A DNA stretch of 64,000 bases from CAZMHL01 sp045605445 (GCA_045605445.1 JAZUPZ010000007.1:1-64000), one strand, 5' to 3'. Numbered from the stretch's first letter, positions 31,777-41,105 are shown. Numbers and translations: made by a program. The notes: generated by a model not told the origin, from the letters alone.

Positions 31777-32847
31777 ATGTCAGAAAAAGTATTGATGAAG
31801 GGCAACGAGGCTATGGCTGAAGCTGCTATTATGGCAGGCTGCAGACATTACTTCGGATACCCCATTACCCCGCAAACAGAGGTTGCGGCATATATGTCAA
31901 AAAGAATGCCTAAAATTGAAGGCGGCGTATTCCTGCAGGCTGAAAGTGAAATTGCGGCAATAAATATGGTTATCGGTGTAGCTTCAACAGGTAAGAGAGT
32001 AATGACCTCTTCCTCAAGCCCCGGAATTTCCCTTAAGAGTGAAGGTCTTTCATATCTTGCAGGCTGCGACCTTCCTGCTCTTATTGTTAACGTTCAGAGA
32101 GGCGGCCCCGGACTTGGTGGAATTCAGCCTTCTCAGTCAGACTATTTCCAGGCTACAAAGGGCGGCGGACACGGCGATTTCCATATGCTGGTTCTCGCTC
32201 CTGCTTCAATTCAGGAAATGGTTGACCTTACCTTCAAGGGCTTCGACCTTGCAGAAAAATACAGAATGCCCGCAATGCTCCTTGCCGACGGAACAATGGG
32301 CCAGATGATGGAACCTGTTTCTCTCGATTCAGGCGTTGTAAATGAATACGACAAATCCTGGGCACTTACAGGAACAAAGGGCGAAAGAAAACGCAACATT
32401 GTAAACTCTCTCTTTATCAAACCCGAAGAGCTTGAGGTTCTTAATATTGAAAGATATAAGAGATATGAAATTATCGAAAAAACCGAAGCAATGTACGACG
32501 AATATCTTATGGAAGATGCAGAATACTGCGTAGTAGCATTTGGTATTGCGGCAAGAGTTGCTCAGAATGCAATTGACGAAGCAAGAAAGAAGGGCATTAA
32601 AATCGGTATGATTAGACCAATTACCCTCTGGCCGTTCCCGAAGGATGTTCTTAACAAAGCTGCTGACAAGGTTAAAGCATTTATTTCAGTTGAGCTCAAT
32701 ATGGGACAAATGCTTGAAGACGTTGAGCTTGCAATTCGTTGCAAGAAGCCCGTTCACCTTTGCTGCAGAACAGGCGGTATGATTCCTACAACCCAGAACG
32801 TTCTGGATAAAATTGAGGAAGTAGTAAAAATGGGAGGTGCTGAATAA
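31777..32847 (+). CDS. vorB: 2-oxoacid:ferredoxin oxidoreductase, alpha subunit
   Basis: 356 residues from ATG 31777, preceded by TAAGGAGG (the earlier in-frame ATG at 31753 has no ribosome site). Domain I with GNEAMAEAAIMAGCRHYFGYPITPQTE, then EAIAAINMVIG-type and SSSSPGISLKSEGLSYLAG segments that contact substrate, and domain II near the C-terminus (VVAFGIAARVAQNAI, ISVELNMGQMLEDV). The length and separate gamma gene indicate the Vor/Kor four-subunit class rather than a fused Por. Branched-chain specificity is inferred from the ilvE and acyl-CoA synthetase neighbours. Confidence 0.92.
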   Translation: MSEKVLMKGNEAMAEAAIMAGCRHYFGYPITPQTEVAAYMSKRMPKIEGGVFLQAESEIAAINMVIGVASTGKRVMTSSSSPGISLKSEGLSYLAGCDLPALIVNVQRGGPGLGGIQPSQSDYFQATKGGGHGDFHMLVLAPASIQEMVDLTFKGFDLAEKYRMPAMLLADGTMGQMMEPVSLDSGVVNEYDKSWALTGTKGERKRNIVNSLFIKPEELEVLNIERYKRYEIIEKTEAMYDEYLMEDAEYCVVAFGIAARVAQNAIDEARKKGIKIGMIRPITLWPFPKDVLNKAADKVKAFISVELNMGQMLEDVELAIRCKKPVHLCCRTGGMIPTTQNVLDKIEEVVKMGGAE

Positions 32848-33578
32848 TGACAGTATTTGAAAAACCGAAGGCTCTTACAGATGCAGTTCTTCACTATTGC
32901 CCCGGTTGTACCCACGGTATTATTCACAGGCTTGTTGCTGAAGCAATTGACGAGCTTGGAATTGCCGGCAGAACAATTGGTGTTGCATCGGTAGGATGCT
33001 CAGTATTTACATACAATTATTTTGATGTTGATATGGTTCAGGCGGCTCACGGTAGAGCTCCGGCTGTAGCAACAGGCGTTAAACGTTCCGATCCGAACAA
33101 TATCGTTTTCACCTATCAGGGCGACGGCGACCTTGCGGCTATCGGAACAGCTGAAACAGTTCACAGCGCTGCAAGAGGCGAAAATATTACAGTTATTTTC
33201 GTAAACAACGCAATTTACGGTATGACAGGCGGTCAGATGGCTCCGACAACTCTCCCCGGTCAGGTAACTCAGACCTCTCCCTACGGAAGAGATGTTGAAA
33301 AGGTTGGTTATCCTATAAAGGTTTGCGAAATGCTTTCTCAGGTTGACGGCGCAACATACTTAGAAAGAGTTGCAGTTAACAACGTTAAAAATGTAAAAGC
33401 TGCAAAAGCGGCAATTAAAAAAGCATTCCAGAACCAGATTGAAGGAAAAGGCTTCTCTTTGGTTGAAGTTCTTTCAACCTGTCCTACAAACTGGGGTATG
33501 GCTCCCGACAAGGCTATTAACTGGCTGGAGGAAAATATGTTACCGTATTATCCTTTGGGTGTCTATAAAGATAAATAA
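32847..33578 (+). CDS. vorA: 2-oxoacid:ferredoxin oxidoreductase, beta (TPP) subunit
   Basis: 243 residues. CPGCTHG (about 19-25) supports cofactor binding; the TPP/Mg motif is GDGDLAAIG followed by NNAIYGMTGGQMAPT. SYGCSVF-type residues (GVASVGCSVF) complete the site. It starts on the last base of the alpha gene stop. A 262-bp gap with a palindromic repeat separates it from the gamma gene, an unusual break in an otherwise tight operon. Confidence 0.92.
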   Translation: MTVFEKPKALTDAVLHYCPGCTHGIIHRLVAEAIDELGIAGRTIGVASVGCSVFTYNYFDVDMVQAAHGRAPAVATGVKRSDPNNIVFTYQGDGDLAAIGTAETVHSAARGENITVIFVNNAIYGMTGGQMAPTTLPGQVTQTSPYGRDVEKVGYPIKVCEMLSQVDGATYLERVAVNNVKNVKAAKAAIKKAFQNQIEGKGFSLVEVLSTCPTNWGMAPDKAINWLEENMLPYYPLGVYKDK

Positions 33579-33586
33579 TGTCGGCT

Positions 33587-33673
33587 AAATTTGTCCATAT
33601 TGCACCTTTGCCTGCCCCCTCGAGTACACAAAGTACACTTTGGGCAGACAAATGCACAATCTGAATCAAATTT
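33587..33673. repeat. Dispersed palindromic element, copy A (87 bp)
   Basis: Starts AAATTTG and ends CAAATTT. Inside, TTTGCCTGCCC pairs with GGGCAGACAAA, ATTGCA with TGCACAAT, and GTAC flanks the loop. It is inserted between the Vor beta and gamma genes. Related copies occur at 44511, 47096, 47202 and 47310. Confidence 0.85.
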
Positions 33674-33769
33674 ATTTCGACTTAAACAGTCAGTTTTCTT
33701 TGAAAGCTGAAGCGAATAGATAATAGTTCGGGCAGAATTTCTTTGAGATAAAAGCAAATCCGAAGGTTT

Positions 33770-33825
33770 TGCACGTCAACTATTAACTATTCGTTATTCA
33801 CTATTAACTATTCGTTAATTTTCGG
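33770..33825. repeat. Short tandem repeats of TATTAACTATTCG
   Basis: Variants of CTATTAACTATTCGTTATTCA run up to the ribosome site of the gamma gene. Related pieces occur near 2325, 55470 and 56865, always in intergenic DNA. No coding content. Confidence 0.6.
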
Positions 33826-33840
33826 AAAGGAATAATAACA

Positions 33841-34377
33841 ATGAATAAACAAATTTTAATCGCCGGCTTCGGCGGACAGGGAATTTTGTTCTCAGGAAAA
33901 TTCCTTGCATATGAAGGCCTTATCGACGGTAAAGAGGTTTCCTGGCTTCCTTCTTATGGTCCTGAAATGAGAGGCGGTACCGCAAACTGCAGCATTATTT
34001 TAAGCGATGCTAAAATCGGCTCACCAATCGTTGACCAGCCCGACATTTTAATTGCAATGAATGCACCTTCTTTTGATAAATATATTAACGATGTTAAGCC
34101 CGGCGGACAGGTATTTATCGACAGCTCCCTTATCGACCAGAAATGCGAAAGAAACGATATTGAGGCTTATTATATCCCCGCAACAAAAATTGCATCGGAT
34201 GAAGGACTTACAGGTCTTGCAAATATGATTATGATTGGTCTTCTTATTAAAAAGGCAGACATTATGCCTTATGAAAATATTGAAAAGGCAATGAAAAAAG
34301 TTGTTCCTGCCAAAAAGCAGAATTTGTTCGACCTTAATATGAAGGCAATAGAAATTGGTTATAACTACGAAGCGTAA
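33841..34377 (+). CDS. vorC: 2-oxoacid:ferredoxin oxidoreductase, gamma subunit
   Basis: 178 residues. The family signature GFGGQGILFSGKFLA (about 10-24) is followed by SYGPEMRGGTANCSI and the C-terminal region typical of the gamma domain. It completes the set delta, alpha, beta, gamma. The start follows GGAAAGGAA, and the regulator gene starts 14 bp after its stop. Confidence 0.93.
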   Translation: MNKQILIAGFGGQGILFSGKFLAYEGLIDGKEVSWLPSYGPEMRGGTANCSIILSDAKIGSPIVDQPDILIAMNAPSFDKYINDVKPGGQVFIDSSLIDQKCERNDIEAYYIPATKIASDEGLTGLANMIMIGLLIKKADIMPYENIEKAMKKVVPAKKQNLFDLNMKAIEIGYNYEA

Positions 34378-34391
34378 AGGGGTTTATAGTT

Positions 34392-34943
34392 ATGAATAAT
34401 CAGATTAAAGATATAGGTATGCGTCTTGCTTTTCTTCGTGAGGAGGCTGAATTTTCAGAAAAGGAAATGGCTGAAAAATTAGGCGTTGACGAGGAAACCT
34501 ACAAAGCCTACGAAAACGGGGAAAAAGACTTTTCCTTCAGTGTTATTTACAATGCGGCTGAAATTTTAGGCGTTGACGTTCTCGACCTTATCAGCGGAAG
34601 CGCGCCAACCCTTTCAATGTGCTGTATGGTGAAAAAGGGCAAGGGCTACTCCGTTAAAAGAGAAGACGAATACGACTATAAGCATCTGGCGTACACCTTC
34701 CGCAACAAAAAAGCGGAGCCCTTCCTTGTAACAATAACTCCCGACGATAAGCCTCCTGTTATGCACGGGCACGAGGGTCAGGAATTCAACTATGTAATTT
34801 CGGGAAAAATGATGCTTTATATAGGCGACATTTCATACGAGCTTTCAAAAGGCGACAGTGTTTATTTTGATTCAAGCGTACCTCATGCAGAGGTAGCCCT
34901 CGGCGATAAGGAAGCTCAGTTTATCGCCGTAGTTATTAAATAA
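34392..34943 (+). CDS. XRE-family regulator with cupin sensor domain
   Basis: 183 residues. N-terminal helix-turn-helix (about 7-62, LAFLREEAEFSEKEMAEKLGVDEETYKAYENGEKDF) and C-terminal cupin barrel (about 105-180) with HGHEGQEFNYVISGKM and SVYFDSSVPHAEVAL, whose His/Glu residues could hold a metal or small ligand. Proteins of this kind are often next to acyl-CoA synthetases. It probably senses a metabolite of this cluster and controls it. No operator was recognised. Confidence 0.88.
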   Translation: MNNQIKDIGMRLAFLREEAEFSEKEMAEKLGVDEETYKAYENGEKDFSFSVIYNAAEILGVDVLDLISGSAPTLSMCCMVKKGKGYSVKREDEYDYKHLAYTFRNKKAEPFLVTITPDDKPPVMHGHEGQEFNYVISGKMMLYIGDISYELSKGDSVYFDSSVPHAEVALGDKEAQFIAVVIK

Positions 34944-34967
34944 AACACTTAAGCGGAGGAGATTCCA

Positions 34968-36668
34968 ATGGCTATATATGAAAAATATGTGGGCGCTTCA
35001 AGAGACGAGTTTTTGTCTCTTAAAGATGCTCAGAAAAACTTTAAACTTGCATATCCCGACGATTTCAACTTTGCCTACGATGTAGTTGACGAGCTGGCAA
35101 AAACAAAGCCCGACAAGCTTGCAATGCTCTGGGTATCTAAAAACGGAGAAGAAAAACGCTTTACCTTTAAAGACCTTATGGTTTATTCAAACAAAGCGGC
35201 AAACTACTTTAATTATATGGGAATTAAAAAGGGAGATGCGGTTCTTCTTGTTCTCAAAAGAAGCTACTTCTTCTGGTTCTGTATGCTGGGGCTTCATAAA
35301 ATCGGAGCCGTTGCGGTTCAGGCAACCAATATGCTTAAGGCAAAGGACTACGTTTACCGTTGCAATGCGGCAAAAATAAAGGCCGTTGTTTTAACGGGCG
35401 ATTCCGACGAAACAGAAGAGTTCGACAAAATGCAGGACTCTTACGAAACTGTTGAAAAGAAGTTTGTTATAGGTCACAAAAAGGCGGAAGGCTGGATTGA
35501 CTTTGAAGAGGGAATAGAGCTTGCAAATGCCGACTGGGTAAGACCCAAAGGCAAGCAGGGCACAACTGCCGAAGATACAATGCTTATGTCCTTCTCTTCG
35601 GGAACCTCGGGCTATCCTAAAATTATTACTCATAATTTCAAATATCCTTTAGGTCATATAATGACAGGTGTTTTCTGGCACAGAGTTGTAGATGGCGGAA
35701 TTCACTTTACCATTTCCGATACCGGCTGGCTTAAATCCCTCTGGGGTAAATTTTACGGTCAGTGGTTCGGAGAATCGGCAGTTTTTGTTTACGACTTTGA
35801 AAAGTTCGACGGTGCCGACATTCTTTCAAAAATGGAAAAATATAATATAACAACCTTCTGCGCGCCTCCTACAATGTACCGTATGATGCTGCAGAATGAA
35901 GTTAAAAATTACAATCTTTCTTCTCTTGTTCACTGCTGTACGGCAGGAGAGGCGCTTAATCCGGAAATCTTCAACAGATGGAAGGAGGCAACGGGGCTTA
36001 AAATTTATGAGGGCTTCGGTCAGACCGAAACAACCCTTTGTATTGCAACAATTTATCCCTGGTCAGAGCCTGTTCCCGGCGCAATCGGCTATGCCGTTCC
36101 CGGCTATGATGTTCACATTCTTGATGAAAACGACGAGTCTTGCCCAAGAGGTGCAACGGGAGAAATAAGCATAAGAGTTTTAAGCAAATCAAGAAAAACC
36201 TGCGGTCTTCTTGATACTTATAATATGAGTGCAGAGGACACCGCCGTTTCCCTTCACGACGGCTTTTATCATACCGGCGACACAGCTTACCGTGATGAAA
36301 CCGGAATGTTCCGTTATGTTGGCAGAAATGACGACGTTATAAAATCCTCAGGTTACCGTATAGGGCCCTTTGAAATTGAAAGCGTTCTTGTGGAGCATCC
36401 TGCCGTTGTTGAGGTTGCCGTAACCGGCGTTCCCGACAAGGTGAGAGGCTTTGCGGTAAAGGCAACAATTGTTCTTGCCAAAGGCTACGAGCCTTCCGAA
36501 GAGCTTACAAAAGAGCTTCAGAAATATGTTAAAGACAATACGGCTCCTTATAAATATCCAAGAGTGGTTGAATATGTTCAGGCACTTCCAAAAACCTTTA
36601 ACGGTAAAATCCGCCGTCGTGAAATAAGAGATAACGATGCGGAAAATTACAAAGCAGCGGAGAAATAA
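34968..36668 (+). CDS. Acyl-CoA synthetase, medium-chain/acetyl-CoA synthetase type
   Basis: 566 residues. AMP-forming adenylation enzyme: FSSGTSGYPKIITH (about 204-217) is the ATP loop, YEGFGQTETT the adenine site, GFYHTGDTAY and YVGRNDDVIKSSGYRIGPFEIE follow, and KTFNGKIRRREIRDND near the end carries the catalytic Lys. It differs in type from the fused synthetase at 27350, so the cluster can activate two acid ranges. It is preceded by GGAGG and lies 24 bp after the cupin regulator, which probably controls it. Confidence 0.92.
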   Translation: MAIYEKYVGASRDEFLSLKDAQKNFKLAYPDDFNFAYDVVDELAKTKPDKLAMLWVSKNGEEKRFTFKDLMVYSNKAANYFNYMGIKKGDAVLLVLKRSYFFWFCMLGLHKIGAVAVQATNMLKAKDYVYRCNAAKIKAVVLTGDSDETEEFDKMQDSYETVEKKFVIGHKKAEGWIDFEEGIELANADWVRPKGKQGTTAEDTMLMSFSSGTSGYPKIITHNFKYPLGHIMTGVFWHRVVDGGIHFTISDTGWLKSLWGKFYGQWFGESAVFVYDFEKFDGADILSKMEKYNITTFCAPPTMYRMMLQNEVKNYNLSSLVHCCTAGEALNPEIFNRWKEATGLKIYEGFGQTETTLCIATIYPWSEPVPGAIGYAVPGYDVHILDENDESCPRGATGEISIRVLSKSRKTCGLLDTYNMSAEDTAVSLHDGFYHTGDTAYRDETGMFRYVGRNDDVIKSSGYRIGPFEIESVLVEHPAVVEVAVTGVPDKVRGFAVKATIVLAKGYEPSEELTKELQKYVKDNTAPYKYPRVVEYVQALPKTFNGKIRRREIRDNDAENYKAAEK

Positions 36669-36671
36669 AAA

Positions 36672-37373
36672 ATGATTAACCGTGAAAATTTATATTCAGA
36701 TTTTTCAAACTGTATGTTTGATGCGGTCGTAAAGCTTGACCCTTACAGCGGAATTCTTTATGTGGCGCACTTTAAAAGCACTCCCGCTTTTAAGGGGAAT
36801 GAATATACCTTTGAGCAGGCAATAAAATATCTTGAAAAAAGGCTGGTTATTGATACAAACAACGTTTGCCTTATAACCTTAGACGAGCTTAAAAGACTGG
36901 TTGAGAAAAACTCGGGAAGAACGAGATACCGCTTTTCTGCCCTGACAAGACCAAACATTGCCAAAAAATACGATTTGCTTCTTGCTCCCGACAGCGAAAA
37001 TAAGGTTGTTTACTGCGCCGTTAAAGCGTGCACAGTGTATGAAAATACAATAACCTTTATGACAAAAAAAACTGCCGCAAACTTTAATATATGCGACATA
37101 GTTTACGTTGGTTACGGTAACCACTGCGTTGAAATTCATACAGAAAATGAACAAAGCAATATGTTCAATATTTCCTTTAACGATGCGGCGGAAATTCTTT
37201 TAGAGCACGACTGCTTCGTAAGAAGCTATAAAAACTGTCTTGTTAATATGGACAATGTGGTTAAAATTGAAGACGATACCTTTTTTATGAATAACGGCGC
37301 TTATCTTACCATTCCCAAAAGAAGGCTGAAGGAAATTACAAATATTTATAACGAATATAAAATTTTAAAATAA
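36672..37373 (+). CDS. LytTR-domain DNA-binding protein
   Basis: 233 residues. The C-terminal 100 residues match LytTR: HCVEIHTENEQSNMF, then LLEHDCFVRSYKNCLVNMDNVVKI and LTIPKRRLKEI. The N-terminal 130 residues are soluble and unlike a receiver domain (no phospho-acceptor Asp pattern), so the signal is unknown. It follows the acyl-CoA synthetase after 3 bp and ends the operon with a terminator. Confidence 0.85.
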   Translation: MINRENLYSDFSNCMFDAVVKLDPYSGILYVAHFKSTPAFKGNEYTFEQAIKYLEKRLVIDTNNVCLITLDELKRLVEKNSGRTRYRFSALTRPNIAKKYDLLLAPDSENKVVYCAVKACTVYENTITFMTKKTAANFNICDIVYVGYGNHCVEIHTENEQSNMFNISFNDAAEILLEHDCFVRSYKNCLVNMDNVVKIEDDTFFMNNGAYLTIPKRRLKEITNIYNEYKILK

Positions 37374-37399
37374 GACTGTAAAAGCAGTCTTGTTTTTTT
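37372..37399 (+). terminator. Terminator at the end of the 2-oxoacid cluster
   Basis: AAGACTG (37372-37378), loop TAAAAG, CAGTCTT (37385-37391), then GTTTTTTT. It overlaps the LytTR stop codon. Confidence 0.9.
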
Positions 37400-37506
37400 G
37401 CCGTTATTATTATAAAATAATATATGAATAAGATAAACACAGTTACAGGGAAAAGCTTTTCTTTCCGTTGTGTTTACAGCAACTTTAAGTATAAGGAGGA
37501 TGCTTT

Positions 37507-39090
37507 ATGAAAAAAACAATAATATTTATTCTTGTGCTTTGTATGCTTTTTTCCGTTCAACCGGTAACTGCAACAGAGGAGACGGGTGAAGTAAAGGATA
37601 TAACCGTTGTTGTTGGCGGAGAGAAGATTAAGTGCGACGTTGCCCCATTTATGGTGAACGACAGAACAATGCTTCCCGTAAGAGCTGTTTTTGAGGCAAT
37701 CGGAGCTGAGGTTTCATGGGATGAGTCAGCTCAGAAGGTTACTGCAAAAAAAGAAAACACAACGGTTGAAATTGTAATAGGAAGCAATATAATTAAAATA
37801 AACGGCGAAGAAAAAATAATCGATGTTCCCGCAATGGAAAAGAACGGCAGAACCTTTGTTCCCGTAAGAGCCTGCGCCGAAGCCTTTGGTTTTAAGGTTA
37901 ACTGGTACGAGGGTGCAAATATGATAAAGCTTGTAGAGGAAGCCTGGGTAATAAGCAGAGAGGAAAACTATTACGGCTTTACGGAATATAAATATAATCC
38001 CAACGGAACCCGGTCATGTATTTATTCCGAAAAGAAAACAGGCGAGTGGGAAAAAGAAGAATACAATCTTGCAGGAAAGCTTATATTGGTAGACAACTCC
38101 GACGGAGAATGGATAAAATATTATTATGACCACGAAGGTAACTGTATTTTTGTACTCAGCTATGAAGGAAGCTGGATGAATTATGCTTATGATGCCAACG
38201 GAAATATGACCTATGAAAATGAAGACGGAATGGGTTGGATGAGAAAAACTTATGACGAGCAGGGAAGATTGAAAACTATGGAGCTCCCGGGACAAAAAAC
38301 GGAATATGTTTACACCGATGATGGATATACAACATATTTTGAAAATAAATGGGGAGAGGAATGGGTAAATAAATACGACAAAAACGACAATTTGCTCTCA
38401 GCCGATCTTGTATCAGATGTAGCCGATTATCGTACCAAGGATAAATACGGTAACATTCTTATCGTAAGTCACAGCGCAGGAAAGTATGAAATAAAAAAAT
38501 ACAGCAGAGACGGAGCTCCGCTTGGAACCTACAGCACAGAAGGACCTTACATAGTCAGAAAGTATAATGAAAACGGCAAAATAATAAAAGAGGAAACCGC
38601 CTTTGGTCTGGTTGAGGTTTACGAATACGACGAAAAGGGTAACCTACTTTCTGTGACCTCTTCCGATAACAACGGTGAAAAATATATCTATGACGAGGCA
38701 GGAAATAAAATACATTTTGAAAAAGAAAACGGATATTTCGAAAAATATGAATATGACAAAATGGGGAATATTATTTATTTCGATACCTCCGATAAGCCAT
38801 GGGAAAAGTATGAATACGACGAGGCGGGCAATAAAACATATTTTGAAAATGAAAACGGATATTTTGAGAAATATGAATATGATGAAAAGGGCAACCTTCT
38901 GAGTTATTCAGATTATTATAAAAAGACAAAAAACTATACCTATGACGAACGTGGAAATCTGATATATTATGAAGATTCCGACGGATACTGGACAAAGTAT
39001 GAGTATGACGAAAACAACAATTTGATATACAAAAAAACTCAGCGTTTTGACGAAGAATTCAAATATGAATATATAAAAATAGAAAGATAA
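37507..39090 (+). CDS. Secreted protein with copper-amine-oxidase-like domain and YD repeats
   Basis: 527 residues. Signal peptide at 1-22. Residues about 30-140 form two halves of the copper amine oxidase N-terminal-like (StbA-type) domain common in Clostridia (FMVNDRTMLPVRAVFEAIGAEV and RTFVPVRACAEAFGF), a wall- or polymer-binding module without copper chemistry. From about 150 to the end are some 15 YD-type repeats (YDEAGNKxxFEKENGYFEKYEYD). Several repeats near 38640-38980 are almost identical in DNA, so copy number may vary. No toxin tip or anchor was seen. It could be an adhesin. Confidence 0.8.
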   Translation: MKKTIIFILVLCMLFSVQPVTATEETGEVKDITVVVGGEKIKCDVAPFMVNDRTMLPVRAVFEAIGAEVSWDESAQKVTAKKENTTVEIVIGSNIIKINGEEKIIDVPAMEKNGRTFVPVRACAEAFGFKVNWYEGANMIKLVEEAWVISREENYYGFTEYKYNPNGTRSCIYSEKKTGEWEKEEYNLAGKLILVDNSDGEWIKYYYDHEGNCIFVLSYEGSWMNYAYDANGNMTYENEDGMGWMRKTYDEQGRLKTMELPGQKTEYVYTDDGYTTYFENKWGEEWVNKYDKNDNLLSADLVSDVADYRTKDKYGNILIVSHSAGKYEIKKYSRDGAPLGTYSTEGPYIVRKYNENGKIIKEETAFGLVEVYEYDEKGNLLSVTSSDNNGEKYIYDEAGNKIHFEKENGYFEKYEYDKMGNIIYFDTSDKPWEKYEYDEAGNKTYFENENGYFEKYEYDEKGNLLSYSDYYKKTKNYTYDERGNLIYYEDSDGYWTKYEYDENNNLIYKKTQRFDEEFKYEYIKIER

Positions 39091-39093
39091 AAC

Positions 39094-39137
39094 AAACCCT
39101 CTCAGGTGTGCTGCAATAAGCATCTGAGAGGGTTTTT
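39094..39137. terminator. Bidirectional terminator between YD-repeat and GH28 genes
   Basis: AAACCCTCTCAG (39094-39105) pairs with CTGAGAGGGTTT (39124-39135), with an 18-nt loop and T-runs on both sides. Confidence 0.88.
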
Positions 39138-39149
39138 GTTCTATTCTTT

Positions 39150-40394
39150 TTATTCTATTACAACATTTTCAACGTCGTCAATGTTTCTTTCAACGTCTGC
39201 GGTTATGTTTACGTTTTTAATTGTAACGTTTTTAACGGGGCGTTCTTTAAGACCCAGAATTTCAATGCCAACGGGAGCGCTTTCGCAGGTAACGTTTTCA
39301 ATGTAAACGTTTTCAAGGTGAGAAATTTTCTGTTCACATTCGGGAACCGGGTAGCAATCGTTATATCTTAAGGTAAGCTGAATTGCCTGCTGGTTCATTT
39401 TCTTAAGGGTAATGTTGCGGCACTCAATGTTTCTTATATATCCGCCACGTACTCTGTTTGCCTTAAGGCGTATTCCGCCGTTGGTATCGTCTAAGGAGCA
39501 GTTTTCAAAAAGAACGTTTTCAACCCCTGCGCTCATTTCCGAGCCTACCGAAAGACCGCCTCGGCTCATGGTTACATCGCAGTTTCTTACAATAACGTTT
39601 TTAAGGGGAATGTTAACCTCCCAGGCGTCCTCATTTCTTCCCGCCTTTAATGCAAAGGCATCGTCGCCCGTATGAATTCTGCAGTTTTCAATAAGAACGT
39701 TTTCGCAGGAGTCGGGGTCAATTCCGTCGGAATTTTTGGCTTCAACGGGGCTGTTTAAAGTAATGCCCGAAACAATAATATTTTTGCAGTAAACGGGGTG
39801 AATCGTCCAGGAGGGGCTGTTAATAAAGGTAACCCCCTCAATAAGAATATTTTCGCTGTTTAAAAACTGAAGAAATGGCGGACGAATTCCGTATTCAATT
39901 TTGTCAAAAACCCTTTCATCAAGAGGTGTTCCTGTTCTGCACATTTCTGCAAGCATATCCATCCCCGGCTGATTAAGCTGCATAGGCCACCAGAAATGAC
40001 CGTTGCCGTTTAAAGTACCTTTGCCCGTTACCGCAATGTTCTTAACCTTATAAGAATACAAAAGGGGAGAAACTGCAAAGCATCTTACTCCGCCCCTTTG
40101 CATATACCTTGGGGGCATATAGTCGTTAAAGTCGGTTGAAAAAAGAACCTCTGCGCCCTCTTCAAGGTGAACTTCAATATTGTCTTTAAAAACAATAGGT
40201 CCGGTAAGATATTTCCCCTTTGGAAAAACAAGCCTTCCGCCGCCCGCCTCTGAAAGCTTGCAGATAGCCTTTTCAATAATTTCCGTGTTTTTAAAAATGC
40301 CGTCATTTTTTCCGCCCAAGTCAATAATATTTATTTCCCTGTGGGGAATTTCCGGCTTCTCCGGAATTGGGAATTCCCTGAAAATTTTATACAC
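39150..40394 (-). CDS. GH28 family galacturonidase, intracellular
   Basis: 414 residues with no signal peptide. Right-handed beta-helix of the polygalacturonase family: NSDGIDPDSC (about 228-237), GDDAFALKAGR (about 247) and IRLKANRVRGG. The His of the usual GHG segment reads Arg here (MSRGGLSVGSE). Cytoplasmic GH28 enzymes act on imported oligogalacturonides, often as exo-enzymes. It is the last gene of a minus-strand unit (AraC, luxS, mtnN, GH28) with an 8-bp overlap with mtnN. Confidence 0.9.
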   Translation of the reverse strand: MYKIFREFPIPEKPEIPHREINIIDLGGKNDGIFKNTEIIEKAICKLSEAGGGRLVFPKGKYLTGPIVFKDNIEVHLEEGAEVLFSTDFNDYMPPRYMQRGGVRCFAVSPLLYSYKVKNIAVTGKGTLNGNGHFWWPMQLNQPGMDMLAEMCRTGTPLDERVFDKIEYGIRPPFLQFLNSENILIEGVTFINSPSWTIHPVYCKNIIVSGITLNSPVEAKNSDGIDPDSCENVLIENCRIHTGDDAFALKAGRNEDAWEVNIPLKNVIVRNCDVTMSRGGLSVGSEMSAGVENVLFENCSLDDTNGGIRLKANRVRGGYIRNIECRNITLKKMNQQAIQLTLRYNDCYPVPECEQKISHLENVYIENVTCESAPVGIEILGLKERPVKNVTIKNVNITADVERNIDDVENVVIE

Positions 40395-41073
40395 GTTTAA
40401 TAAACTCCTTTACGATGTTAATAGAATTTTCCGCCGCTTTTTTTACAAAGGTAGGGTAATCAATATCAGAGGAATCATCGGCGCTGTCTGAGATAGCCCT
40501 GATAATAACAAAGTCGGTATTGTTAACATAGCAAACATGGCCTATACTGCCTCCTTCCATTTCACAGCAGATTCCGCCGAATTCATTAACAAGAAATTCC
40601 TTCTTTTCTCTGCTGTTTATAAACTGGTCCCCGGTTGCAATAGTGCCCCTGTAAGAGTTTATTCCAAGGGAGGAAAGAATTTCCATAACCAGCTCTGAAT
40701 ATTTTTCGCTTGCGGGAATTTTAACAATGTTTATTCCCGAAAGAAGCCCCTTGGGGTCGCCCAGCGGACTTGTATCCATATCGTGCTGAACAACGTTTTC
40801 GCTTACCGCAACGTCGCAAACAGAAAGCTTGTCTGTAAGAGTTCCGCCAACGCCGGTGTTAATAATAACATCGGGGTTGTATTTTAAAATCATAGCCTCT
40901 GTGCATATTGCGGCAAAAACCTTGCCTATTCCGCAGCAGGCAATAACAACATCCTTGCCGAAAATCTGCCCCGAAACAAATTCAACTCCCGAAACTGTTT
41001 CTCTTTTTGCATTTTCCGTTATTTTCTGCAGGGCATTAACCTCAACCTGCATAGCACCAATAATGCCTACCAT
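40387..41073 (-). CDS. mtnN: 5'-methylthioadenosine/S-adenosylhomocysteine nucleosidase
   Basis: 228 residues, standard. It removes adenine from S-adenosylhomocysteine and methylthioadenosine. Motifs: GAMQVEVNAL near the N-terminus with the catalytic Glu, CCGIGKVFAA, NTGVGGTL, ATGDQFI, CCEMEGGSIGHVCY and AISDSADD (catalytic Asp). It provides S-ribosylhomocysteine for LuxS, which lies 32 bp upstream in the same operon. Confidence 0.95.
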   Translation of the reverse strand: MVGIIGAMQVEVNALQKITENAKRETVSGVEFVSGQIFGKDVVIACCGIGKVFAAICTEAMILKYNPDVIINTGVGGTLTDKLSVCDVAVSENVVQHDMDTSPLGDPKGLLSGINIVKIPASEKYSELVMEILSSLGINSYRGTIATGDQFINSREKKEFLVNEFGGICCEMEGGSIGHVCYVNNTDFVIIRAISDSADDSSDIDYPTFVKKAAENSINIVKEFIKRV

Positions 41074-41105
41074 AACTTCTCATTCCTCATTTCTAATTTC
41101 TAATT

